Shown one piece after another: positions 1-10,807 of a stretch of DNA of 64,000 nucleotides. A program made the position numbers and the translations under genes. Numbering within the stretch: the stretch's first letter is position 1; every line of letters begins with the position of its first letter. Origin of the DNA: Quercus robur (lineage: Eukaryota; Streptophyta; Magnoliopsida; Fagales; Fagaceae); contig NC_065536.1 of assembly GCF_932294415.1 (NCBI RefSeq), forward strand, positions 1,736,001 to 1,800,000, written 5' to 3'. The notes beneath the pieces are model-generated. The model ran no database searches and was not told the origin of the DNA. It saw only the letters and a list, made by a program, of their open reading frames with translations.

Positions 1-3000
1 TTGTCTCTGATCTGAATTCTTGAATGACAAACAGAAGAAGATTGTTTTCAGATTTAATAATAGATTACACTAGGAGAAAAGCTAGATATGACATTGTCAA
101 TGATTTTAGGAGGTCTAGCCGCAAAAGCTTTTGAGGGTACTCCAAAGTTCCTACCGAGAAGAGTGCTCTTTTTAACGCAAGTTTCAAATGTATAGATTAT
201 ACTTTGGTAGCAACTTCTTAATATCACACGGTCCAGTCCTTTCAAAATAAGGGAACTTAAAAAAATCCAATTTTAACTCCATAAAAAAAAAAAAAAAAAA
301 AAACACCAATAAAATGGTAATAAATTTACATTACCTCATAAATAACAAAAGCCGCTCCTGAGCTATGTCTACTCCCATTAAGTAAAACTGATGAGATTCA
401 AATGAAAAATTATGAAACAGATATAATGGAGCAGTTTGCAAGGTTGAGGCAGCAATGAAAAGTTAAATCTTAAATTTACTAATGGCAAGGAAGATCTTTT
501 TAGTACATTCCTCGATCCTGAATGCTGTAGACAGTTTCAAAGATGCCACTAAAACCTCACGTTCTCCCAATTATGGTGCCATAAAATAAAATTTCATTCA
601 TTTGCATAACCATTCCCTCTTAAGCAAGCTGTGCTTACCTATATGGACCATGGTTTTGAGTTCAACCCGCAATATAACCGGTTAGCGGAATGAGAGTACA
701 AACAGATACCATAAAACCATTTTGAAAAGATTTGCAGGTAAGATTGTTTTGTAGCACTAAACATACACTAGTGCAACTTCTAGGATCACTACCTCCAAAA
801 AAAAAAAAAAAAAAAGCTAACAATGTTCATTGGCTATGGATTGTTTTGCATTACCCAATTTTCCTCTATAGATTCTGTAATAGCAAAAAATGAAAGCCAA
901 TTTCTATTTTCATTAAATTTTATTCTTTATTTAGAAAATATACAATGCCTTAAGCCATAATTAATTACTTAGAATATAATCAATATGAGATTACAGCCCT
1001 CCTTTAAGGAACTTTATTTTCAATTGTTAGGAAGATATCAAGGTAAGTTTAAAGTGCTTCTGAAGGCTAATTAGATAAATGCTAAACTAATAATATTCAA
1101 GTCAGATACATTGCATTGATGTAACTAAGCAGATTCTCGGTTTATGCAATATCTTCATTTTAGCTTCTAGTCGTAGGCCTAAAAAAATTAGACATACCCT
1201 TGATACGGTTTCCTACATCTTGAAGGAAATAAACCACACTGTGGAGGAAACTCTTGGAGTCAGACAGATGGAAATAAGAAAGCAAAGAAGTCAAAACAAA
1301 CCAATTAAAAATTTGATTCACTACCAAGAATGGTGTTCTGTGATCGTTACTTGATCCAATGTGTTTGTAATATCTTCATATCTCATGGTAATTGCTTCCC
1401 CCACTTTGCACTCTTCCATGCCATGAAACTCTTCTGCCTCTAAGTCAGAAAACGTGCAAAATACAGACATGAGAACTTGATACAAAGCAAGTACATAACT
1501 ATATAACAATAAGATTAAATGAATTAAAAAAGGATCATGTGGTTTGAGCCATGGGTCTTCCCTATTTCTTCTTAAACTTGTTGAATGAAAAAAGGATTCA
1601 AGCATTCAAAACATTCCTAGACCATTAAGGGTTGAAAATAAAGGTTATTGAACATGGATTAAAAGGTAAACGCAATGGCATCTGAGGAAGAAAAAAGAGG
1701 AATATAAATCTACCTATAGGTGAATCAGAATTGAACTGCCAAGAGCAAACAAAAGTAAAATGGCTTCATTTTGTTCTTCTTCTTTCCTTGCACATATTGG
1801 TGACTAATTCAGGTAGTTACAGTTTTGAATGTCATTCCAAATTGGATGACTAACAATTATAGAAAGAAAAGCAGGCATTTCTCATCTCATTCCGCTCCAC
1901 TCCTGGTGCTAACATTCCACTCTTCCCTCTCTTCCATGACACAAATCTCTTCAATCACTACGACAAGAAATCCACACACCTTTGTTTTCATCAATCTCCT
2001 CAATGTATAACACTAAACCATGAAAATTAGCAAACTAAATTCAAAACCTAAAACATAACGTAGGAAATTACATAAGCTGAAAACTGGTCAATTACCTATC
2101 TCACCATTCATCTGTCACCATATAATATGGATTACACATGATATGTTCCATGATGCACTTCGCTGCTTCCATTATGAAATGATAGAGAACCTGCTTCTGT
2201 GGTCCTTTCTCAAATGTACATCCATGTGGGAAAATTTGATTCATCACAAAATGTACAAGCCTAGACATTAGAATCAAATGTTTGGTTTATTTGAGGCCAA
2301 AAAGAATTAAATATTTAGCATGAGATTATCAAGGATGGACAAAATGATAAGGAAAAATAGATAGATTATTAAGAAGAAAGTATCAAGATATATCTCACAG
2401 TGGAGGAGTAAATGATCCAACTAACAAAGCCAAGGTATATGTAGTTTCTTCTTCTTTCTTGCTGGTAACAGGCCTCCGGTACTTCACACTTTTTCATGTA
2501 ACGAAATGCTTCAAACTCTAAAACAAGAAACAAGCATATGATATTTCTTTATAACTTGATAAATAGCAATTACCTAACCCTATAACTTTTGTACTTGATA
2601 AATAACAAAAATATTTTAAAGCCTTGACTACCCCTCTCTTCCTTCTTAAGACTAGCATTAGATAAATTTCTTTTGATTTGTCGCCAACTTAGATTGACTA
2701 CAAAAGAAAGCCAACATGTCAAGTTAAAATTTGAGTAACATTCATTAGGTATTATTTTTTTCTTTTCTTTTCAAATAGAGAATCTTCCACACCAGATTGA
2801 ACCATTCTTGTTAGTGTCTTTGTGAGTTTGGCCAGAATCTTAAATTAATCTACCAAAGTCGTAATTATTATGTTTTTGAGGGATGAGTAGGATAATTAAT
2901 TGAAATTTGGGTGAAACAAAGGAAGATGACGAAGAAGAAGGTGTTACCCATGACTAAATCAGAGATGATACTGAACTTTTCGGACACACGCTCAAACGCA

Positions 3001-4220
3001 AATAATTTTCACCATCACCATCCAAAAATCCAAACTTGTAGTAAACTTTATGAACCCTGAAAAGGGAGAATTTCTTGTCTTATATATATATTTTTTTAAA
3101 ATCTATAAATCTATATCATAATATTTTGTTTGCAATTGATTACTTACTTGGAAATTGAATAAACTCACAACAACGATGATTTTGAAGAGACCAGCACCTT
3201 TCAACCAGTGACACATTGGGGAACTAGAAAACTGCAACCTAAATATGCATTGTATAGGATCAGTAAATAATGTTAAACAAATGGTACCACATCAGCACTT
3301 CCAAATGAACATTTAACAAGCAGAGGAAATTAACAAACATGATGTAAATGATCATTCCAATATCTTGATCATCAATTCTATTCAAACTATAGTGAATATT
3401 TTGAACTATTCTATACTCAAATCCATGGACAGTAGGCCAAAAACTAGAGCTTGAAGCTTACTAGTGGAAAACATAAATTGGTATTTAGGACACAAGACAG
3501 TAATGCTTCAAAATTTAAATGAGCTAAGAATTAACAATTACATAAGTACATGTTTCAAAACATTAGGTTCATCTTTGTTGAAGTTTGATCAATGCGGACA
3601 GAACCTCAATCAGTTTATAGAGTCACTCAACACATTTATGGAGATTAAGATATCCGATTAAAGCATTAACAAATTTGTAGTTATTTCCACATAAAAAGTC
3701 ATTGATCTTATAATCGATAGGCAAATGTTAAAATCTTATACTATGAAGTGTGATCAGATCTTTTATTTAATACATATATCAAAAGCATGCACAAAAAAGA
3801 ACATAGGACTGAACCATTGGTGTAAGTGTCTGAGATTTTGGCCAAAATCTCATAAAAATTAATTATCAATTGTATTTCTTTGTTTTTTGGGGAATTTTTG
3901 ACAGACAAGTAGGAAAATTAATTGATATTTAGTTCTAATAAAAAAAAGAAGATGAAGCAGAAGAAGAAGAGTTAGAAGAAGTTACCATGATGACATCAGA
4001 CTTGCATTACTGAATCATTCCAAGAATGAACTTTGCCCACACACAAACAAATCATCTTTCACCATCGTCATCCAAAAACCTCTACTTGCAGCTAAAATCA
4101 TGAACCTAAAAACATAGAAATCATAGGTCCTCTTCTTCAGTGTCCTCTTCTTTGTCTTCGTCATCTGGCCAGTCCCTAAAGGGCCAAAACCCCTAGATGC
4201 CCAAAAGAAAACCATGCGTT
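1..4220 (-). repeat. NBS-LRR 3' flank, duplicated block, copy 1
   Basis: No convincing protein-coding gene is seen. The block is the same sequence, in the same order and orientation, as 41917-45120, with many small differences. About 3076-3930 is present here and absent from the other copy. Several minus-strand donor-like GGTAAC sites recur (near 2943 and 3982), each next to a stretch matching a neighbouring stretch, which suggests small repeated non-coding exons downstream of NBS-LRR genes. A motif near 2800-2860 recurs near 3810-3870, so the block also contains internal duplication. Short open frames at 1321-1605 and 3464-3661 show no recognisable domain. Poly-A runs lie at 281-301 and 798-814. 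Confidence 0.7.
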
Positions 4221-5065
4221 ATTTAAACTATTAGCAACACCCATGTAAATATTAAACTATTAAAGAATAAGAAAGAGGTAGGCATTTGAGTTATTTTCTC
4301 TATATGTCAATGAGTAAGATTTGTTGCCGTGATCATTTTTTATTATTCTAAACAATTTTAGATACATCACAAGATAACTGAATCTAAGCAATCACATGCT
4401 TTGCTAGTTATGTGAATACGGAAAAATACAAATCACGTAATTCAAAGTACTCAGAATCTAATTAAAGTTGTTATTAAATTTATAATCTGTGGGACTGTTT
4501 GGCAGTCGATTAGAATATTAATTGATAAATTTAGCAAATTAAAGAAAATTCCCAAGGACTAGATTTGACATGCAACACTAAATCAAGCCAAGAATGGACT
4601 TTGCCAACACAGAGTATAGACAAAAATCAACTTTCACCATCATCATCATCCAAAAATCTCTACTTGAACCTAAAATTCCTGAACCCAGAAACACAAAGAT
4701 CACAGGAACCATTTTGCTTCATCATCTTTCTACATGAACCAAAAGAGGCCATATGGGTTATTTGAGATTAGTGTTATATCTGTAGCCTTAAATGAAAAAG
4801 AGGAAAACCGTAAATGAAATAGAAAGATATAGGTAGACATTGGATCTCTTTTATGTCTATGCATATGCAAATGAATGAGATTTTTAAGGATATTCATTTG
4901 GATATTTATTAAGCAATTTTAGATAAATCACAGCATAACCGAATCTAAAAAATATATAATATAAATCGCATTCAAATGACGTGGGAAATTTTGGCAGACA
5001 AGTATAATTTTTATTAATTTATTTATTAATTTAATATTGATATATTGCAAAATAAAAGAAGAAGT

Positions 5066-5420
5066 TACCTCTATGTTAGGGATGTGGGAGATCTTGGGCC
5101 ACTCTTCTCCTATCCCTCTTTTGCAATGTACAATGAGAATTGGACATTGGTCCATCTTCAAATTCTGTAATGGAGCTGTACGAAAGAAGTTCAGCAGTGA
5201 CTTTAACTTTGGGCAATCCCAAAATATCAACTCTCGAAGACGTGGCATTATAGTGAATCTTCTGATACAGTCTTCTTTTCCTCCAATCCCATTCCATTCT
5301 TCCCAATTATCGAAACCCCAAAATGTGAGAAATATCAAATTTGGGAATAGTGTTATTATTATATTGCCTTTCTCCTTCTTTTCGGATTCTTCTATTCCCA
5401 TAAATTCAACCCCTAACCTT
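5066..5420 (-). pseudogene. Truncated LRR end of an NBS-LRR gene
   Basis: The minus-strand translation matches the last roughly 120 LRR residues of the neighbouring 6447-9422 gene: GVEFxGI, FPNL, WEEWNGIG, CIRRFTIMPRL, CPKLK, TAPLQNLK, GEEWPKISHIPNI. The frame is open across this piece, but the coiled-coil, NB-ARC and most of the LRR are absent. It ends in the same minus-strand donor (E|GTAACT) as the full gene. The 5' side is cut off by a poly-T tract at about 5421. It is a duplicated gene end with no start of its own. Confidence 0.85.
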
Positions 5421-5525
5421 TTTTTTTTTTGGATAAACTTCAATGAAACTTCATTAAAATAGTTCAGAACAGGGGGGAAGTTTGCCTTACAAACTTCGTA
5501 TAACACCAATGGCAGACTATCCTTA
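5421..5525 (-). mobile_element. Possible 5'-truncated LINE tail
   Basis: A T-run on the plus strand (a poly-A tail read on the minus strand) is followed by about 90 bp resembling the 3' untranslated tail of plant L1 elements. It lies exactly where the truncated LRR copy breaks off and where the second duplication unit begins. No coding sequence or target duplication could be confirmed, so this call rests on the poly-A tract and the abrupt junction. Confidence 0.35.
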
Positions 5526-6446
5526 AGGAAAAACGAAAATCATAGGTCCACTTCTTTGGCGTGCTCCTCTTCATCATCTTCTTCATTGTCTTCTTCTTCT
5601 TTGTCATCCTCTTCTTCGTCATCTTCTTCCTGGTCATTCGGCTAGTCCCAATACATCTACATGCCCAAAGGAAAACCATGAGTTAGTTCAAATTAGTCTA
5701 CATACCAAAAATGAAGAAAATTTGCAAGACCCATATAAATATTAAAATATTAAAGAATTAGAAAGAAGTTGGCATTGGAGCTGTTTTCCCTGTATGCAAA
5801 TGAGTAAGATCATTTTTGTTTAGTCTAAACAATTTTAGATAAATCACAAGATAACTGAATCTAAGCAACCACATGCTTTGCTAGTTATGTGAACATGGAA
5901 AAATACAAATTGCCTAATTCAAATTACTTAGAATCTAATTAAAGTTGTTATTAAAATTTTAATCTGTGGGACAGTTTGGCAGCCAATTAGAATATGTTAA
6001 TTTTAGCAAAATAAAAGAGGATGCCCAAGGACTAGATTAGACTTGCAACTCTGAATTAAGCCAATAATTAACTTTGCCAACACACACACGCAAACGAAAA
6101 TCATCTTTCACCATCATTATCCAAAAATCTTTCCTTAAAGCTAAAATTCATGAACCCAGAAACACAGAGATCATTGGTAATATTTTTGTTTATCGTATTT
6201 CTACATGCCTAAAAGAAAACCATATGATTTATTTGATATTAGTCTATGAAGTAACCGAGATTTTTATTGACTCTATGAAGCAGTTAAACGAATCTAAGGA
6301 ACCACATGCCATGCATGCTAGTTATGTGTATATGTACAACAATATATAATATAAATTGCCTAATTCAAATTACTGAAAACCTGATAATTTCATCTACCAG
6401 TGTTTTTTTTTTTCCTATGGGAAATTTTGGCGGACAATTAAAATAT

Positions 6447-9422
6447 TTAGTTTGATTTTGTTTTTTTAATTTTATATTGATATATTGCAAAAATAAAAGA
6501 AGGCCAAGGAGAAGAAGCGTAAGAAGAAGTTACCTCTGGGTTCAATTCTCGACCGTCTCTTTGCAAATGCTTGAAATCAATATTGATGTTAGGAATGTGG
6601 GAAATCTTGGGCCACTCCTCTCCTGTCCCTCTTTTGCAACGTTCTCTGAGAAATGGACTGTAAAAGATCTTCAAATTCTGTAATGGAGCTGTATGAAAGA
6701 AGTTTGGCAGCAACTTTAACTTTGGGCAAACCCAGATTGCCAAATGTTGAAGACGTGGCATTATAGTGAATCTTCTGATACAGTCATCTTCTTCTTCCTC
6801 ATCTTCTTCTCCAATCCCATTCCATTCTTCCCACTTGTCCAAATATACAAATTTGAGAGATTTCAAATTTGGGAATATGATTCTTATTATATCGTCTTTC
6901 TTCTTCTTTTCTAATTCATCTATTCCCAAAAATTCAACCCCCACCTTTTTCACACTATAAGCTTCATGTATCTCTATTGATTCAAGGAACGGAAGTTTTC
7001 CCAGAGGAGGCAAATGCTCTAAATAATAGCAGTCTCTGATATAAAGTACTTTTAATTTGGTTAAGGACATCGTCCAATTAGAAAATATTGTCGATCCGCG
7101 GTAGCATTCTATGTGTAAATGTTCCAAGTTTGGAGGCGGCTCTAAGGCATTCAAAACTAATACATCTATCTCCCTTATTATTTTCTCACTATCCCATTTG
7201 CCAAACCGTAGTATCAAAGTACGAAGACCTGTTTTCTTCTTTAGTTGTGCATTCTCGGCCTCATATACATTGCTTCCCAACCCATTTATTGTAAGAGTCC
7301 CTTCAAGGTGGTTCAAATTTCTTAATTCTCCTAGTTTACATCTTTCACTGTCATCCATACCACTTATGTTGAAATAACTTAATGTTCTAAGAGAACTCAA
7401 TCTCCCAAATCCTCTTGGAAACTCTAATTTTACCCAATTGTATCTGAGATCCAAAATAAAATGTCTTAGGTTAATTAGTTTACCCATCCCTTTTGGCAAT
7501 TTTTGGAACTTCACACCTACGATTATAATATTCAAAATTTGTAAATTGCGTAGATTACAAATGGTTTCAGGCAATCCGTCTCCATCATAATTGACTAAAT
7601 TAAGATACCTCAAATGTATGAAATTTTCAATTGCATCTGGAAGTTCCTCTAACGTATCACAATATTCAAAATTCAAAGTTAATGTTCGTAAACATTTAAA
7701 ATGTTGGAATAAAGTAGATAAGTTATAATCACTTCGATATACAAAAATTAGGGTGCGCAGATTTTTTGCACTATAAATAGACTCAGGAAATTGAGTATTT
7801 TTGGGAATTTCTAATTGCAAATGGCGGGCAGTTTTATAATCTGATCCCAACTCTATGTCACTATTGATTGAGAAGCATTCATTTTTTGAAATTAATTGTG
7901 CAAAGTCATGCACTATGTCATGCATTTTGCATCTTTTTATCTTGCTATCATCCTCATCTTTCTCAAAATCTTGGAAGAAAGAGCGTATGGCTAAATTTTC
8001 AAAGTAGTCTCTAGCAATGATTTCCATCTCCATATTTCCCTTCGACTTGATATATCCTTGTGCCATCCACATAAATATCAAATTATCGCTAGAAAAGACA
8101 TAATCTTTTGGAAAGACACCACAATATGAGAAACACCTTTTTAATGGTGAGGGCAAATCATAATAACTTAGTAACAACGGCGCAAAAAGACCTCTTTCAA
8201 CATCTTCGAATTCCCATAGTCTACTACATAAAACCATCTCCCATTGTTCTATACTCTTCTTGAAGCGCATTAAACTTCCTAGAGTCTTTGCAGCAAGTGG
8301 CAAGCCTTTACACTTCTTCGCTATTTTTCTGCCAATGTGTTCCAGTTGCTTACACTCCTCAAAATTCTTATCACAAAGTGCTATTTTACTAAACACCAAC
8401 CAACAGTCTTTGTCAGAAAGTACTTCCAAATTGATCATGTATGTACTACCCATCATCTTTGCAACTATGTTTTTACGTGTGGTGATCAGAATTTTACTAC
8501 CTGGGGCACCATTTTGGAGTGCAAGCCTGAATGGCTCCCACAATGTGGAATCTTCAGTCCACACATCGTCAAAGACAAGAAAACACTTCCTTCCCTTAAT
8601 CAATTCACATATTTGTTCCAATAGACTTTGCAATTCCGTAACGTTGGAGTCACCACCTCCAAAAACAAAAGCTTGAATGATTGCTCTGGCAACCTTACAT
8701 TGATCAAAAGGTTCAGAAACACAAACCCAAATTCTTGTATCAAAATGGGCCTTCACCTGACAATGATTAAAGCCTAGTTGGGCAAGGGCAGTTTTCCCAA
8801 TACCACCCATGCCGACCAAAGAGATGACATGGGGGTTTCTTTCCTCTTCACCACTCTCGCCCAATAAGATTCTCACTAGATCATCCCTAACTTTATCACG
8901 ACCAAGAATATCAGACACATCAACAAAGGAAGTAGTTTTTGGTCTCTCAAATTCTTCATTTTCCCTTGTCAATACAAACTTGTACATCTCTCCCTCTCTG
9001 TCAATCTCATCTAATTTTTCGTTAAGTTCTTTTATCTTATGAGCAATATCACGATGATGAAAAAGATTAGGAACTGAGATGAGGGGCCATACCTTCCTCT
9101 TCTTAGCAGCACTAGTTTCAGCTTTTTCTTCTTCTTCGAATTCTTTTTGTTGTTTCTCAATCTCTGCTTTGATCATGGCAGTGTTCCACTCATCCAACAC
9201 GTCGTCGATCTCGTAGGATACGTGTTTGAGTTTATCTAACCAAAGCTTCACAGCTTCATCCTTCAGTTGCCTTTTCTCTGCATCGTTGAGCATTGCCTGG
9301 ATGGTGTCGAATTTTCTTTCAAGCTTTTTGACTTCTCCGTTAACATTTGCAATCAACGTGAACTCTGAAGTAATGAAAGAACTAAGCTGGTCCTTGATAG
9401 CAGAAACAAGAGCCCAAGCCAT
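6447..9422 (-). CDS. CC-NBS-LRR disease resistance protein (RGA-like)
   Basis: Single open frame of 991 codons. The N-terminal coiled-coil (Rx_N type) has EIDDVLDEW at 71-79. NB-ARC motifs follow in order: P-loop GMGGIGKT (204-211), IWVCVSEPFD (RNBS-A), FLVFDDVW (kinase-2, 281-288), GSKILITTR (RNBS-B), GLPLAA (373-378), CFSYCGVFPKDY (RNBS-D) and MHD (500-502). Degenerate leucine-rich repeats fill about 540-960. The W in DDVW and the MHD motif mark it as the non-TIR class. Such proteins are cytosolic or nuclear ATP/ADP switches that sense pathogen effectors and trigger cell death. All NB-ARC motifs are intact, so the protein would look functional. However, MULE-1 begins 14 bp upstream of the ATG, so the native promoter is displaced. 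An in-frame donor after Glu963 may remove the last 28 codons. Confidence 0.95.
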   Translation of the reverse strand: MAWALVSAIKDQLSSFITSEFTLIANVNGEVKKLERKFDTIQAMLNDAEKRQLKDEAVKLWLDKLKHVSYEIDDVLDEWNTAMIKAEIEKQQKEFEEEEKAETSAAKKRKVWPLISVPNLFHHRDIAHKIKELNEKLDEIDREGEMYKFVLTRENEEFERPKTTSFVDVSDILGRDKVRDDLVRILLGESGEEERNPHVISLVGMGGIGKTALAQLGFNHCQVKAHFDTRIWVCVSEPFDQCKVARAIIQAFVFGGGDSNVTELQSLLEQICELIKGRKCFLVFDDVWTEDSTLWEPFRLALQNGAPGSKILITTRKNIVAKMMGSTYMINLEVLSDKDCWLVFSKIALCDKNFEECKQLEHIGRKIAKKCKGLPLAAKTLGSLMRFKKSIEQWEMVLCSRLWEFEDVERGLFAPLLLSYYDLPSPLKRCFSYCGVFPKDYVFSSDNLIFMWMAQGYIKSKGNMEMEIIARDYFENLAIRSFFQDFEKDEDDSKIKRCKMHDIVHDFAQLISKNECFSINSDIELGSDYKTARHLQLEIPKNTQFPESIYSAKNLRTLIFVYRSDYNLSTLFQHFKCLRTLTLNFEYCDTLEELPDAIENFIHLRYLNLVNYDGDGLPETICNLRNLQILNIIIVGVKFQKLPKGMGKLINLRHFILDLRYNWVKLEFPRGFGRLSSLRTLSYFNISGMDDSERCKLGELRNLNHLEGTLTINGLGSNVYEAENAQLKKKTGLRTLILRFGKWDSEKIIREIDVLVLNALEPPPNLEHLHIECYRGSTIFSNWTMSLTKLKVLYIRDCYYLEHLPPLGKLPFLESIEIHEAYSVKKVGVEFLGIDELEKKKKDDIIRIIFPNLKSLKFVYLDKWEEWNGIGEEDEEEEDDCIRRFTIMPRLQHLAIWVCPKLKLLPNFFHTAPLQNLKIFYSPFLRERCKRGTGEEWPKISHIPNINIDFKHLQRDGRELNPEVTSSYASSPWPSFIFAIYQYKIKKTKSN
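6531..6537 (-). promoter_or_regulatory. In-frame splice donor near the NBS-LRR C terminus
   Basis: On the minus strand the sequence reads CCAGAG|GTAACT, with the exon ending at 6534 after the Glu963 codon. The same E|GTAACT junction occurs in the truncated LRR copy near 5066. Similar GGTAAC donors recur through the 3' flank at about 2943, 3982, 44678 and 44868. If used, the transcript would leave the LRR frame here and continue in downstream small exons, and the 28-residue tail after Glu963 would be intronic. Seen in sequence; use of the site is inferred. Confidence 0.5.
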
Positions 9423-9427
9423 CGTTG

Positions 9428-9436
9428 GAAGTTGGA
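9428..9436. repeat. Target site duplication of MULE-1, left copy
   Basis: GAAGTTGGA directly abuts the left terminal inverted repeat. The identical nine bases directly follow the right one at 35419-35427. Nine base pairs is the usual target duplication of Mutator-like elements. The target is locally repetitive (GAAGTTGGAAGTTGGA on the right), so some chance of coincidental matching exists. Confidence 0.9.
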
Positions 9437-9575
9437 GGCGAAAATGGGTAATTACCCATCAAGATGAAACTATTCAGTTAGTTGGCCCGGTTTTGAAAGA
9501 AATTGGGAAACTAGCAACTCGAGCCTCAGAGGCTCGATTTTGGGCCCCTAAATCGAGCCTCTGAGGCTCGGTTTA
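9437..9575 (+). repeat. MULE-1 left terminal inverted repeat
   Basis: These 139 bp are the reverse complement of 35280-35418 with 7 mismatches by eye (about 95% identity). The outer end contains the perfect 16-bp palindrome ATGGGTAATTACCCAT. Similarity continues loosely further in as a series of palindromic CGAGTCTC...GAGACTCG motifs. Terminal repeats of MULEs usually carry transposase binding sites and promoters for the genes inside. Confidence 0.92.
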
Positions 9576-9810
9576 GGTTGTTTGATGTGGCAAAAATCCA
9601 CGTGGCGTTTACATGAAACTCGAGTCTCAGAAACTCAAGTTCCACGTAGATGCCACGTGTTAAAATCGAGTCTCTGAGACTTGGTTTCAGTTTAAGTAAA
9701 CCGAGTCTCAGAGACTCGAGTTTTAAGCAAAAAAACGCGCGCATGTTTAACTTTGAAACCGAGTCTTAAAGACTCGAGTTTTAAGGCAAACTGAACTCGA
9801 GTCTTATATA
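9515..9810. repeat. Palindromic CGAG-CTCG motif array, left cluster
   Basis: About seven copies of a 21-23 bp near-palindrome of the form (A/C)(T/C)CGAG(C/T)CT..AG(A/G)CTCG lie at about 9516, 9551, 9617, 9663, 9697, 9757 and 9795. Each ends in a run of two or three T's or starts with AA on the opposite side. The same motif is clustered at 14.60-14.90 kb and in the right end (35.16-35.34 kb), and I noticed it nowhere else in the window. It is a candidate binding site for the element's own transposase or a hairpin-forming end structure. Confidence 0.8.
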
Positions 9811-10345
9811 AATGTATTTATATAAATATTTAATTATATAGTTGTAGCTTTTGTTTAGCTGGGAATGTTTTGTGGTTTAAGGTTCTAGTTCTTTGAGATT
9901 AATAAGCTTTTTGAGGCTCTCATAGTTGGATAGTACATGGTATTTGCTTTTTGTTATTTGAGCATAGGTATAAAGGTGTTTATGTATTTGTGGCTGCATA
10001 CCTTTGGCTTAAAAAAAAAAAAATACGTATATATATTTATATTTATATTTATATGTATATTTATACAACTATATAATTAAATATTTATATATACATATTT
10101 TTATTTATATATTTATAAAACTATATAATTAAATAATTAAATATTTATATAAATATATTTATATTTATACAACTATATATATAAATACTTATATAAATAT
10201 ATTTATATAAATATATAAATATTTAATTATATAGTTGTATAAATAGGCTAAATATAAATATATTTATATAAATATTTAATTATATAGTTGTATAAATAGG
10301 CTAAATATATAAATATATTTATATTTATATATTAAATTAGATGAT
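9811..10345. repeat. AT-rich leader with A/T minisatellite
   Basis: Between the left terminal repeat and the transposase frame, 10018-10345 is almost pure A/T. It contains tandem and inverted copies of a unit with TTTAATTATATAGTTGTATAAA, repeated at about 10060, 10120, 10220 and 10275. The stretch probably belongs to the 5' leader or leader intron of the transposase gene. No coding sequence is seen. TATA-like sequence is abundant, so a promoter cannot be pinpointed. Confidence 0.6.
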
Positions 10346-10807
10346 ATGTCTAATTTGATTGATCATGATTATATTCACATTAGTGTTTTTTTTTTCTTTT
10401 TTTGTCTGATGAACCCTGCTCTATGTTATTTCATCAATAGTAGTGTAATAGGGTATGGCATTAATTTAAAATTACTTGAATGATGTTGTTACATAATTGC
10501 ACTCATTCATTTGCACATCCTCATGACTTTTGTTGTTTGGTTTGATATTTTTATTTATATTTTTGTTAGAGCTGAGTTTCAATTTTGTAATGGGGGTGAG
10601 TTTTGTCTTCAGTTTTTTTATTTGTTTGAGTATGAAATTATAATGATTGAGTGTGTTTGTATGTGATGTGGGGTGAGTATATGCAATTGTTACACTTTTA
10701 GAAGTTGCGATTCTTGTACTTTGAGTAGATAGAAAAGGTTTTGTAATTGATGTTAAATCAAAGAGATCAAATATGTCACTAACATAAATTTACTTGGCTC
10801 TCTAATA

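Larger units (their letters stand above)
4090..6400 (-). repeat. Tandem duplication of the NBS-LRR 3' end (unit about 1.45 kb)
   Basis: Sequence starting near 4100, 4500 and 4960 recurs in order near 5540, 5967 and 6430, giving a period of about 1.44-1.47 kb. The right-hand unit runs on into the complete NBS-LRR gene. The left-hand unit runs into a truncated LRR copy (5066-5420). A local tandem duplication in an NBS-LRR cluster, with loss of the 5' part of the left gene, is the simplest reading. The spacers between the recognisable blocks hold no gene that I can support. Confidence 0.75.

Noticed and set aside
1321-1605. A 94-codon minus frame in the duplicated 3' flank
   Set aside because: Not conserved as a frame in the twin block (42780-43010) and no recognisable domain.
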